From the NCBI GenBank assembly GCA_018623155.1, contig JAAZVZ010000001.1, positions 62,001 to 126,000 on the forward strand: a stretch of DNA of 64,000 bases. Reading direction: 5' to 3'. Source of the stretch: Glaciecola sp. GTDB lineage: Bacteria; Pseudomonadota; Gammaproteobacteria; Enterobacterales; Alteromonadaceae. The notes under the pieces were generated by a model. That model searched no databases. It saw nothing but the letters and a program-made list of their open reading frames with translations, and had not been told where the DNA came from. A program made the position numbers and the translations under genes. Shown in pieces: positions 38,977 through 47,997 of the stretch (the stretch's first letter is position 1; each line of letters begins with the position of its first letter).

Positions 38977-39651
38977 ATGTCTGACAAACACATCCCCTTG
39001 ACTGACCATATTGAATATACACCAGAGCAAATGCTTAGCCGTGCCACAGAGTTTAATATCAACGTGCGACGTCGTCACAGTATTCGAACATTTTCGGACC
39101 GCAAAGTAGACAAAGCAATCATTGAGCAATGTATTTTAGCGGCAGGTTCAGCACCCAGCGGCGCCAACCATCAGCCTTGGCATTTTGTAGCAATATCAGA
39201 GCAATCAATGAAAGATCAAATAAGAAAAACGGTCGAACATCATGAGCACGCTTTTTATTCTCGCAAAGCCGGAGAAGAATGGTTAGAAGCGTTAAAGCCT
39301 CTGGGTACCAATGAACAAAAACCCTACTTGAGTATCGCTCCATGGCTCATCGCAGTATTTAGTCAGAAGACGGGAGGTATTGCTGAAACTGATTCGCGGA
39401 ATAACTATTACGTTCATGAGTCCGTCGGTATTGCGACGGGAATGCTGATCACTGCACTCCATCACGCAGGACTAGTTACCTTAACTCACACACCTAAACC
39501 CATGCAGTTTTTGGCAGATATTTGTGAGCGACCAGATAATGAACGTGCATTCATGCTTATCATTGCCGGTTACCCAGCAGAGGATGCAACGGTACCAGAG
39601 CATGCGACAATCAAAAAGCCACTTGGGCAAATCGCGTCATTTGTTGAATAA
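38977..39651 (+). CDS. Nitroreductase family FMN protein
   Basis: A 224-residue flavoprotein of the nitroreductase superfamily. The N-terminal RRRHSIRTF segment binds FMN phosphate and GSAPSGANHQPWHF resembles the iodotyrosine deiodinase/BluB-like branch rather than NfsB. The Tyr, Glu and Lys residues that define the deiodinase lid (KAGEEWLEALK near 88) are partly present, so a dehalogenase-like reaction is possible. Substrate unknown. It ends 1 bp from the convergent SDR gene. Confidence 0.82.
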   Translation: MSDKHIPLTDHIEYTPEQMLSRATEFNINVRRRHSIRTFSDRKVDKAIIEQCILAAGSAPSGANHQPWHFVAISEQSMKDQIRKTVEHHEHAFYSRKAGEEWLEALKPLGTNEQKPYLSIAPWLIAVFSQKTGGIAETDSRNNYYVHESVGIATGMLITALHHAGLVTLTHTPKPMQFLADICERPDNERAFMLIIAGYPAEDATVPEHATIKKPLGQIASFVE

Positions 39652-39652
39652 A

Positions 39653-40429
39653 TCATGACTGATTTTTCGCTACTAAAATGTCCATCACCATGTGATTCAG
39701 CCAGTTAGGCGTCAGACGATTCAGCCAATACGTTGCTTTGGCCATTTTACCTGGGATCACCATAAACTGTTTACGTGCCAAGCCTCTGGTAATTTGAGGA
39801 ACGGCTTCTTCTAATGTCAAACGACCTGCAAAATCTTTTAGCACACGCGTTGCTGGGTGCATAGTTTGAATTTCAGTTTGTACCATGGGTGTATCGATTT
39901 CAGGTGGACAAATCGCGCTAATAGTAACTCCTTTGTGCGCATACTCGGAACGTAAACACTGTGCCATTCCCAGTACTGCAAACTTCGATGCGCCATAAGC
40001 GCTATATCCATAAATTCCAACCGTGCCTGCCATAGAGGCCACCATGGCAAAATGACTGCCTTTCGACATCCTTGGTAAGCAAGCCGCAGCAAGATGACGT
40101 GAACCTAACACATTCACTGAAAATGATTGTGTAAAGTCGGTTGCTGAAAGTGATTCGAACGCACCAGCTCGCAAAATCCCGGCACAATTGATCACCAGAT
40201 CCGGCTCCCCCCATTCTTGCCAAAGTATTTTAATAGACCTTTCGACTTGAGCATTGTTAGCAATGTTACAAGCCACGTAATACGTTTCTTGCTCAAGCAT
40301 AACCTCACTCAATTTGGGCAAGTCCAATATAGCCACCTTTGCACCTTGCTTGAGGTAATAGTGTACTAACGCTTCACCAATACCACTGAGACCACCAGTT
40401 ATAAGCACATTGTTGGGTACCTTTGACAT
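39653..40429 (-). CDS. Short-chain dehydrogenase/reductase
   Basis: A 258-residue classical SDR: cofactor motif TGGLSGIG (10-17), NCAG, catalytic Ser in MVASMAG, and Tyr/Lys in YGYSAYGASK. An Asp at the end of beta-2 (ILDLPK) favours NAD over NADP. The ATG at 40429 is chosen because AAGGAG precedes it by seven bases, right after the waaA stop; a longer frame would run through waaA. Substrate unknown. Confidence 0.85.
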   Translation of the reverse strand: MSKVPNNVLITGGLSGIGEALVHYYLKQGAKVAILDLPKLSEVMLEQETYYVACNIANNAQVERSIKILWQEWGEPDLVINCAGILRAGAFESLSATDFTQSFSVNVLGSRHLAAACLPRMSKGSHFAMVASMAGTVGIYGYSAYGASKFAVLGMAQCLRSEYAHKGVTISAICPPEIDTPMVQTEIQTMHPATRVLKDFAGRLTLEEAVPQITRGLARKQFMVIPGKMAKATYWLNRLTPNWLNHMVMDILVAKNQS

Positions 40430-40442
40430 CCATTGACTCCTT

Positions 40443-41735
40443 CTATTCGATTTGCCCACGAATAAGATTAAGCGTTTTAGCCAGTGCACCGCGATTGTCA
40501 TGTAATACCTGCTCACCTGATTGCCCATCGCGTGCTCGCATTGCTGGATCATCATACCACTGGCAAATTTTTTCAATGCTTTGTTCAACTGACGTTGTGA
40601 GATACAATGCCCCCGCTTGCTCGAGCGTTGCACAGATCACTGGGTTGTTATAGCGGTGTTCACCCATCATAATTGGTACTGCAAAAAAAGCTGGCTCCAA
40701 AGCATTATGCCCACCCCGGTCCGCAATACTTCCCCCAACAAACGCCACATCTGCACAGTGGTATAATGGACTTAATACTCCCATTGCATCCACTAAGAGT
40801 ACTTGCGTAGTTTCTTCCAAATCAGAATACTCACTCCAGCGTTGAAAACGAACTTCTCGTTCACATAATAGGTTTGCTACTTTATCAAAACGCTCCGGAT
40901 GACGTGGCACTAACACTAATAATGCATCATCTATATTGCATTGTTCGAGTACGTCAAGCCAGTGTTCTTCTTCACCTAGGTGAGTAGAGCCTGCCACAAT
41001 AACAAACCGCTTAGATAAGGTGTGCCCAATGTGTGCAACCTCATTGGATACCGCAATGTCGGTCACTTGATCGAATTTGATATTGTGCGTTAAAGTCAAT
41101 CGTTCATTCCCAAAACCCAATGTTTGGTAAGCGTCGTAATCTCGTTGACCTTGAGCACATACATGCTGAATATGCGCAAAAACAGGCTTAGATAAAAGTG
41201 AAAATTGTGCGTACTTTTGAGCAGAACGTTCGGTCATGCGGGCGTTAATCAACATCACTGGAATATTGCGCTTTGCCAGTTTCATAATCATATTCGGCCA
41301 TAGTTCGACTTCAGTAATGAACACACGCTTAGGTTTTAAGGCTTTGATAAAGGCATTGATCAGCCAGGGGAGATCCCATGGCAAATAATGATGCTGCACG
41401 GCCTCACCAAAAATATCCCTGACACGTCCAGCGCCTGTTGGAGTCGTTGTAGTAATCGTAATGTTGCGCGTAGGATCTTCTTGTAATAACGCTTTAATAA
41501 CACATGAAGCAGCCACCACTTCACCAACTGAGACACAATGAAACCAATCATCGGCTTCGATTAAATCCTCTGCAATGTCGCCATAACGCTGTCCACGTCG
41601 TTGATAGCGTTTATTTGACAAATAAAATTGGCGCCACAGCCCCCACTTGATGGTGACTGGAATATAAATCAGCAGTAATAAAAAATCATATAATAAAAAT
41701 GCAACATACTGTGACAGTGTGCGTTGATGTGCCAT
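40443..41735 (-). CDS. waaA: 3-deoxy-D-manno-octulosonic acid transferase (WaaA/KdtA)
   Basis: Adds Kdo to lipid IVA in lipopolysaccharide core assembly. It is 430 residues with an N-terminal membrane anchor (about 8-25), the Kdo-transferase N-domain (SVGEVVAASCVIKAL, ITTTTPTGAGRV, TEVELWPNM) and a GT-B C-domain with GSIADRGGHNALEPA. The ATG at 41735 is preferred over a TTG at 41744. Confidence 0.93.
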   Translation of the reverse strand: MAHQRTLSQYVAFLLYDFLLLLIYIPVTIKWGLWRQFYLSNKRYQRRGQRYGDIAEDLIEADDWFHCVSVGEVVAASCVIKALLQEDPTRNITITTTTPTGAGRVRDIFGEAVQHHYLPWDLPWLINAFIKALKPKRVFITEVELWPNMIMKLAKRNIPVMLINARMTERSAQKYAQFSLLSKPVFAHIQHVCAQGQRDYDAYQTLGFGNERLTLTHNIKFDQVTDIAVSNEVAHIGHTLSKRFVIVAGSTHLGEEEHWLDVLEQCNIDDALLVLVPRHPERFDKVANLLCEREVRFQRWSEYSDLEETTQVLLVDAMGVLSPLYHCADVAFVGGSIADRGGHNALEPAFFAVPIMMGEHRYNNPVICATLEQAGALYLTTSVEQSIEKICQWYDDPAMRARDGQSGEQVLHDNRGALAKTLNLIRGQIE

Positions 41736-41839
41736 GTAGAACAAATTAAATCATGATGAATCGTCAGGCCAATATAGCACAAGTGCAGTGCATTCGTTAG
41801 TCTACACGACCCCTGACTTACTTTCAGATGGCAAGAAAT

Positions 41840-42856
41840 CTAGGGAGTTGGGCTTATTTGAACTGAAGGGTCAACAATTCTATGCAGGATAAGAGGAAGT
41901 CCCGAAAAAGAGGGACGATTTTCTATCTGACGCAAATCGCCTAATATGACACTATCACTATCAATCTGACCCACAGCAAACGCGAATACATAATTGCCTT
42001 CTACTCCCATTCGCAAATCCGTCAAAATCACTTCTTCCTCTATCTGCCTCACGCTATACAAGCCTTTTGTAAACCATTGTAACCGCTGGACAGGCCATGT
42101 ATTAGAGATACTTTCCAATAATTCAGGTTGAGTAGGGTACCGGGTAATCGACACATCATGGACGCTATCAAAGATAGAAGTATAGATTTCGTAGTAAGCA
42201 TCGTCTTCCACCACAACACTGCGCCATAATAAGGTCGTCAATGGCGCTGGGGTGCTAACATACACACTGTCATCAATCCCTAAAGATGTCAGCGCATGAT
42301 GATTGATGGTATCTATGTATTGTTTTACAGCCGTTGCCCATAGCATGTAGACAACACTCAAGCTAAGTCCCAAAAATGTAATTGAACGCATCCTATTAGG
42401 TGAAATCCGTGGCAACATATACATCACAGTAGGGACGAGCAAAGGCAGCGTGTATAGTGGGTCAATAATAAAAAATATTGAGTAGGCAAAAGGGTACTCG
42501 CTCAAACCCCATAACACCTGGGTACCATATACAGTCAGACCGTCGATCACTGCATGAGTCACCAAAACGGCAAACACCATCCCTATCCAACGAACAAAAT
42601 TTGGTTGAGTAAAAGGGTGTAATCGACAAAATAACCAAGCAAATATTGGGCTGACTAACGTATGTACTAAGAATGAATGACTGAAGCCACGGTGGTAAGT
42701 AAAATTTTCAATATCACCACCATATGGGATCAATACATCAAGGTCCGGCAGCGTCCCTAATATAGCGCCATACACAGCCGCTTTTCGACCTACTTTTGAC
42801 CCCATTACGGCATAACCAACCGTTGCGCCCAGGGCGATTTGTGTAATCGAATCCAT
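41840..42856 (-). CDS. Membrane-bound metal-dependent hydrolase, DUF457/YdjM-like
   Basis: A 338-residue multi-pass membrane protein of the YdjM family. The N-terminus MDSITQIALGATVGYAVMG, the metal-site strings LPDLDVLIPYG and HRGFSHSFLVH are conserved. Helices continue to about residue 180, then a soluble C-terminal part. Exact reaction is not established; E. coli YdjM is in the SOS regulon, but no LexA box is seen here. Confidence 0.85.
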   Translation of the reverse strand: MDSITQIALGATVGYAVMGSKVGRKAAVYGAILGTLPDLDVLIPYGGDIENFTYHRGFSHSFLVHTLVSPIFAWLFCRLHPFTQPNFVRWIGMVFAVLVTHAVIDGLTVYGTQVLWGLSEYPFAYSIFFIIDPLYTLPLLVPTVMYMLPRISPNRMRSITFLGLSLSVVYMLWATAVKQYIDTINHHALTSLGIDDSVYVSTPAPLTTLLWRSVVVEDDAYYEIYTSIFDSVHDVSITRYPTQPELLESISNTWPVQRLQWFTKGLYSVRQIEEEVILTDLRMGVEGNYVFAFAVGQIDSDSVILGDLRQIENRPSFSGLPLILHRIVDPSVQISPTP

Positions 42857-42892
42857 TACTTGTCCTTAAGCATCCGCATTTAAAGCCTTAAA

Positions 42893-44161
42893 TTAGGTCA
42901 CACTATTACGAATTTGATACTGCTTCGCTTGATAGGTTTTATGCTGCATGATGTACGCAAGTCGGTCTACCGCTTGAAGCACGTCACAGTAGCTAATATA
43001 TAAAGGCGCAAAGCCAACCCGCAAAATATTGGGTGCACGAAAATCTGCAATCACACCTTGTTCAATCCAAGCTTGGCAAATCGAATAGGCATCTGGATGG
43101 GCTAGAGCAATTTGACTCCCTCTTTTTGCATCATCCATATCCGTAATCAACTCGAACGCTTGCAGAACAGGGTGTTGCTGTATAACTGACACCATGAACG
43201 CAGATAACCCAAGTGATTTCTGTCGGATATCAGCGATATTCACATCATTGAATATCGTTAAAGCCCCTTTCAAAACAGCCATGGAAATTATATTAGGAGT
43301 GCCACATAACAAGCTATTGATCCCATCTGCTGGAACATAATCTTGCTCAAAGGCAAACGCTCTAGCATGCCCCATCCAACCGGAAAGCGGCTGTCTTAGT
43401 TGACTGTGATATCTCGAATTGACATAAACAAACGCCGGTGCCCCAGGGCCACCGTTGAGATACTTGTAGCCACACCCCACAGCAAAATCCACCTCGTCAT
43501 TGTCTAATGACAATTCCACTGCACCGGCGCTATGTGCAAGATCCCAAATGACTAAAATACCCAGTTCATGAGCCGCTTGTGTAATTTGGCGCATATCTAA
43601 CATGTAACCGGTCTTATAGTTAACATGCGTCAACATTAAGACGGCAATGGATTCATCTAACTGAGCGATAATATCTTTTTCGTCCACATAGACAAGGCAC
43701 ACCCCTGAGCGGTGCGCCATCAGTCCTTGAGCAATATACCCATCAGTCGGAAAGTTACCTTTTTGGGTCATAACGACATGTCGATCTGGTTGTAAATTCA
43801 AAGCGCTATGCAACAGTTTGTACAAATTGATGCTAATAGAATCACAAGCGATCACACAATCCTCTTGAGCTCCAATGATCGGTGCTATTTGCGCCCCGAC
43901 AATCTGTGGTAATCGGATCCAATCATGTACATTCCAAGAAGTAATCAAATCAGTTTGCCATTGGGCATTTATAACCGATTGCCCTGCAGTCTGTGCAGCA
44001 TATGAGGCAGGCCCGAGCGAGTTTCCATCTAAATAAATTTTATTATTGGGCAGTGCAAAGGACTCGCGTTTGTTTTTCAAAACATCTTTAGCATCGAGTT
44101 CACGTGCTTTAGCCAATGTATGCATCCACATATCATTTGGCCAAATGACTTGCGGGATCAT
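42893..44161 (-). CDS. kynU: Kynureninase (KynU)
   Basis: PLP enzyme that splits kynurenine to anthranilate and alanine. It is 422 residues with LDGNSLGPAS at the N-terminal core and the Schiff-base Lys in VGCGYKYLNGGPGAP. Its ATGA start overlaps the preceding hydrolase stop, so the two are translationally coupled. Tryptophan 2,3-dioxygenase and anthranilate-degrading genes are absent here. Confidence 0.94.
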   Translation of the reverse strand: MIPQVIWPNDMWMHTLAKARELDAKDVLKNKRESFALPNNKIYLDGNSLGPASYAAQTAGQSVINAQWQTDLITSWNVHDWIRLPQIVGAQIAPIIGAQEDCVIACDSISINLYKLLHSALNLQPDRHVVMTQKGNFPTDGYIAQGLMAHRSGVCLVYVDEKDIIAQLDESIAVLMLTHVNYKTGYMLDMRQITQAAHELGILVIWDLAHSAGAVELSLDNDEVDFAVGCGYKYLNGGPGAPAFVYVNSRYHSQLRQPLSGWMGHARAFAFEQDYVPADGINSLLCGTPNIISMAVLKGALTIFNDVNIADIRQKSLGLSAFMVSVIQQHPVLQAFELITDMDDAKRGSQIALAHPDAYSICQAWIEQGVIADFRAPNILRVGFAPLYISYCDVLQAVDRLAYIMQHKTYQAKQYQIRNSVT

Positions 44162-45054
44162 AAAGCGCGCTCCAATAAATCGAGTAATAATGTCTTATAC
44201 GCTGTGGTTTGGGTGTGGATCCAAGAAAAATGTCCTGCATGTTGTACCGTGTTCACTAATGCATTCGGGTAACTTGCTTGTTTAATTGGAACAATATTGT
44301 CCTTTGCTCCATGCCATAAAATCACCTCGACGTTTGATGGCATCTGATAAGAGAGTGGAGAGGCATTATTATAAGCTTCGGGAAGCGCATTAGGTAAGCC
44401 ACCCATAAAGAGTGATGTGGCTTGTTGACACGAATTAGCCCCTTTGGCATAGGTTGCAACATCCACAATCGCGGCTAACCCATGCACATTGAGCTTATGC
44501 GAAGGCGCCCATTGTGAAGATTGAGTTGCTGCCAAAAGTGCCAAATGTCCACCAGCAGAGTGTCCTAAGACAGCAATCGGGCGATGTGATGCAAAAGAGG
44601 TCTCTTGTACAGCGTACCTTAACGCCTGGATGATATCATCCTTAGCAATTGGCCAGCCAGCCCTGTCATTCTTTGTGCGCCGATACTCAATACCAATAAC
44701 TGTGAATCCCGCCTCAAATAAAGCCGACATGAATGGTTTTGCATGCTCAATATCATACCTATCTAACCAGCACCCACCATGAATAAAGATAACCAAGGGA
44801 GCCTCTTTTTGTTGTTGCCAACGCAGATAAAATTGATCTGGAGCTTTGCCATAAGGGTGCTTTTGAGTAATTGGCACGGATAATTGTGTCAAAACTTCAG
44901 AGTAAGTCGCATCCTCTTTCGCTAGTGCTTTGGTGACGAAAAGAAGACTCAAAAAGACCGCAAAGATGATATTAATAAGACTGCTCCGTTGCCGATGAAT
45001 TGATAATCTTGAGTTCAAAAATGCAGTTTGCTTCAATACCGCTTTTCGTAACAT
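44158..45054 (-). CDS. Secreted alpha/beta hydrolase, kynurenine formamidase-like
   Basis: A 298-residue esterase/lipase-fold protein resembling arylformamidases. The oxyanion motif is FIHGGCWLDRYD, the nucleophile Ser in LGHSAGGHLAL, the Asp in WHGAKDNIVP and the His in QHAGHFSWIH. Overlap with kynU supports N-formylkynurenine as substrate. An N-terminal hydrophobic segment after basic residues (SSLINIIFAVFLSLLFVTKALA) looks like a signal peptide, which is odd for this reaction. No strong ribosome-binding site is seen at the ATG. Confidence 0.75.
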   Translation of the reverse strand: MLRKAVLKQTAFLNSRLSIHRQRSSLINIIFAVFLSLLFVTKALAKEDATYSEVLTQLSVPITQKHPYGKAPDQFYLRWQQQKEAPLVIFIHGGCWLDRYDIEHAKPFMSALFEAGFTVIGIEYRRTKNDRAGWPIAKDDIIQALRYAVQETSFASHRPIAVLGHSAGGHLALLAATQSSQWAPSHKLNVHGLAAIVDVATYAKGANSCQQATSLFMGGLPNALPEAYNNASPLSYQMPSNVEVILWHGAKDNIVPIKQASYPNALVNTVQHAGHFSWIHTQTTAYKTLLLDLLERAL

Positions 45055-45076
45055 ACAACGGCATTATTATTGTACA

Positions 45077-45874
45077 TTAACGATTTTGCAACTGCCGAAT
45101 CATCTGTTTTAGCTCTGCAATATCAGCTTGCAAATCGGCCACGGTAGGCTCATCAGCGGTTTCTTCATCACGCATCAATTGATGTTCTTTTTCCATCACT
45201 CCAACGACAATCCCAATTACCATGTTTAGAAACGCAAACGCCGTTAAGAATATAAAGGTAAAATAGAAAACCCAAGACATAGGGTAAACTTCCATCGTTT
45301 CATACATGACGTCGGTCCAATCCTCAAAGGTCATGACGCGAAATAACGTCAACATTGAAATCGCAATATCGCCCCACAGAACAGGATTAATGGCCTCAAA
45401 AATATAACTGCCAATTGCAGCATAGATATAGAAGATAATAAACATTAAGAGCAGTACATAAAACAACTGCGGCATGGCTCTGAGCAAAGAATTAATCAAT
45501 ACTCGTAGTTCAGGTACGACCGAAATCATGCGTAAAACACGGAAAATCCTGACCAATCGAGCGAGCAAGGCCATTTCAGAATCATCCACTGGAATCAGAC
45601 TGACGGCAACGACTAAGGTATCAAAAATATTCCAGCCTTTTTTGAAGAAGTTTTTTTTGTCTTCGTCTGTGACAAACCGCAAAGTAATTTCAAATAAGAA
45701 AAAAAGAGTGATAAACCAATCCATCACCTTGGTTACAGACAAAGCTGAATCATTAAGAGTAAAGGTTTTGGCGCCAATTTCGAGGGCCGAGATGATAATC
45801 ACCGCAACAACGGTCATTTCAAAAATCTTGTTATTTCTCAAGCGCGTCAATGGACCCATAATCGCTTCTGACAT
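45077..45874 (-). CDS. BacNav-type voltage-gated ion channel
   Basis: A 265-residue, six-helix channel subunit that should form homotetramers. The S4 sensor carries R106, R109, R112 and R115 at every third position; S5, pore and S6 follow at about 133-227; a coiled coil at 246-263 (ADLQADIAELKQMIRQL) is typical of the C-terminal assembly bundle. The selectivity filter reads T-F-E-D-W-T-D (182-188), differing from the LESW of NaChBac and NavAb and with more acidic residues. It lies 22 bp before the formamidase-like gene, possibly one transcript. Confidence 0.9.
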   Translation of the reverse strand: MSEAIMGPLTRLRNNKIFEMTVVAVIIISALEIGAKTFTLNDSALSVTKVMDWFITLFFLFEITLRFVTDEDKKNFFKKGWNIFDTLVVAVSLIPVDDSEMALLARLVRIFRVLRMISVVPELRVLINSLLRAMPQLFYVLLLMFIIFYIYAAIGSYIFEAINPVLWGDIAISMLTLFRVMTFEDWTDVMYETMEVYPMSWVFYFTFIFLTAFAFLNMVIGIVVGVMEKEHQLMRDEETADEPTVADLQADIAELKQMIRQLQNR

Positions 45875-46023
45875 GGCAGTATCATTCCTGTTAAACCATC
45901 AAAAAAGTCGTCGCTAGCATAATGCAATTAGCTACACTTGTCATTAGACCTTTAGTGCGTTTAGGCACCTTTTAGATAGGTTTGTGGGACAGTTGAAGTC
46001 AGTACAATCACTCCATCATCCAC

Positions 46024-46056
46024 AAAAAAGGACCTGACTGTCCAACAGCAAGGTCC
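46024..46056 (-). terminator. Terminator after dctM
   Basis: On the minus strand GGACCT and CTG pair with CAG and AGGTCC, followed by six T, 29 bp past the dctM stop. Confidence 0.75.
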
Positions 46057-46085
46057 CATTCCAACACACTATTTTGATGGATTTC

Positions 46086-47375
46086 TTAGAACACGATAAA
46101 CGTCTCTGGGAAGGCAATGATTAAGGCTAATACCACAACCTGCAAACAGATAAATGGGATAGCGCCTTTATAAATAGTCGTGGTTTTCATTGATTTGGGT
46201 GCCACACCTTTGAGGTAGAATAAACTAAACCCAAAAGGAGGGGATAAGAAGGACGTCTGCAAGTTCATAGAAATCAAAATCGCAAACCACACCAAATCTA
46301 TATCCAAAGCCATCGCCACTGGCGTGATGATCGGAACGACCAAAAATGCAATCTCAATAAAGTCAATAAAGAAGCCTAAGATCAAAATTGCAATCATCAC
46401 CAAAATGATAAAGGTCCATTTTTCACCTGGTAAATCTAAGAAAAATTCTTCAACCAAATATTCAGCACCCGAGTAACTAAACACCATTGAAAACGCAGTT
46501 GCACCAATCAGTACCGCAAAGATCATAGACGATACTTTGACCGACTCTTTGGAAACACCAATGATGGTTTTGATGTCTAAGCCACCATAAAACTGAGCCA
46601 GTAACAACGCACCTACTGCTCCAATTGCAGAGGACTCAGTTGGCGTCGCAATACCTCCGAAAATGGAGCCTAACACGGCAACAATCAAAATCATTGGTGG
46701 CACAATATCGCGCAGTGCTTGCTTGATGATTGTTGCTTTATCTTCTGTGACGGGGATTGGCGGACAATAATCTGGCTTGAGTTTTGATAACACCACGATA
46801 TATAAAACGTATGCACCAATAAGCATCACCCCAGGAATGACCGCCGCTTTAAACAAATCTCCAACCGCGATCCCCATAACATCACCTAAGATGATCAAAA
46901 TAATCGATGGAGGAATAATTTGCCCGAGCGTACCCGAGGCACATATAACACCCGCTGCAGTGGGCTGATGGTAGTTATTTTTGAGCATGACAGGTAGAGA
47001 TATCACGCCCATTGCAACGACCGATGCTCCCACGACACCAGTCGATGCTGCTAACAATGCCCCAACCACAATCGTTGAGATAGCCACACCGCCTGACATT
47101 GAACCAAACAATTTGGCCGAAGACTCGAGCAGTCGCTCAGCTAATCCGGTTTTTTGCAGGACAATCCCCATAAAAATAAACATCGGAATTGCCATCAGGG
47201 TTGTGTTTTCCATGATCGACATAATGCGGTACGGCATGAACTCAAATAAATCAATGCCTAGAAACCCTACCCCAACAATAACCGAGATCCCGGCAAAGGT
47301 AAAAGCCACATAATATCCACCGAACAGACAAATCAGCGCGGCAAAAAACAATAAAATACCAATTAACTCTTCCAT
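46086..47375 (-). CDS. dctM: TRAP transporter large permease subunit (DctM)
   Basis: A 429-residue DctM/IT-superfamily protein with about 12 hydrophobic helices, driving sodium-coupled uptake of a bound organic acid. Family strings GVVGASVVAMG, GQIIPPSIILIILGD and GGIATPTESSAIG are present. It begins one base after dctQ, with the stop and start adjoining, and is stopped by a terminator at 46024. Confidence 0.93.
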   Translation of the reverse strand: MEELIGILLFFAALICLFGGYYVAFTFAGISVIVGVGFLGIDLFEFMPYRIMSIMENTTLMAIPMFIFMGIVLQKTGLAERLLESSAKLFGSMSGGVAISTIVVGALLAASTGVVGASVVAMGVISLPVMLKNNYHQPTAAGVICASGTLGQIIPPSIILIILGDVMGIAVGDLFKAAVIPGVMLIGAYVLYIVVLSKLKPDYCPPIPVTEDKATIIKQALRDIVPPMILIVAVLGSIFGGIATPTESSAIGAVGALLLAQFYGGLDIKTIIGVSKESVKVSSMIFAVLIGATAFSMVFSYSGAEYLVEEFFLDLPGEKWTFIILVMIAILILGFFIDFIEIAFLVVPIITPVAMALDIDLVWFAILISMNLQTSFLSPPFGFSLFYLKGVAPKSMKTTTIYKGAIPFICLQVVVLALIIAFPETFIVF

Positions 47376-47909
47376 TTAGACGCCCTCTTCTTGGATGTGG
47401 TCGTGGTGCACATTAGGGCGACCTAAGACGAGAATATTTTCAAGAATATGATGAAAAATACACAAGATTAAAAACACATTAGATACCGGGATAACCGAAC
47501 GAATAATCCAACGATAAGGTAAGCCACCTGGATCGGGAGAGCCTTCCATCATCTCAAACGCATCGTACGCATATCCATAACCGTAATAGGCAAGAATGCC
47601 TGCAATAGGCATTGCAAAAAGTATGGCGCACACAATATTCAGTTTAGCTTGAGTGTGAGGCAGCCATTTTTCATAAAAAATATCCACCCGCACGTGCGCA
47701 TCTTCTTTGAGTGTGTAGCCAATGCCGAACATGAACATGGCAGCGAACAAGTGCCATTCTAGTTCTTGCATGCCGATACTAACGTTATTGAAAAAATAGC
47801 GCATTAAGACGTCGTAAAAGACGTTAAATACCATCAATACCATCAATAGGACGCACACATTCCCCATTGCATCGATAAATTTTCCGAGTGCTTTATGTAA
47901 ACCTTTCAT
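47376..47909 (-). CDS. dctQ: TRAP transporter small permease subunit (DctQ)
   Basis: A 177-residue four-helix membrane protein that docks on DctM. Features are the helix 2 and 3 region MQELEWHLFAAMFMFGIGYTLKEDAHVRVDIFYE, described in outline, which is the conserved DctQ signature. Separated from dctP by a terminator. Confidence 0.92.
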   Translation of the reverse strand: MKGLHKALGKFIDAMGNVCVLLMVLMVFNVFYDVLMRYFFNNVSIGMQELEWHLFAAMFMFGIGYTLKEDAHVRVDIFYEKWLPHTQAKLNIVCAILFAMPIAGILAYYGYGYAYDAFEMMEGSPDPGGLPYRWIIRSVIPVSNVFLILCIFHHILENILVLGRPNVHHDHIQEEGV

Positions 47910-47944
47910 TATATGCCTGTTGCTTGTTGTGACATGAGTGACAT

Positions 47945-47979
47945 AAAAAAGAGGCAGCCTCGGGCGGTTGCCTCTTTTT
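47945..47979. terminator. Intra-operon terminator between dctP and dctQM
   Basis: AGAGGCA and TGCCTCT arms around a 12-base loop, flanked by A- and T-runs. On the minus strand it follows the dctP stop by about 20 bp, so partial termination would give more binding protein than permease. Confidence 0.85.
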
Positions 47980-47997
47980 GAATGTTAAGCGAAAAAC

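Noticed and set aside
41840-42856. SOS control of the YdjM-like gene
   Set aside because: E. coli ydjM has LexA control, but I find no CTGT-N8-ACAG upstream of this gene.
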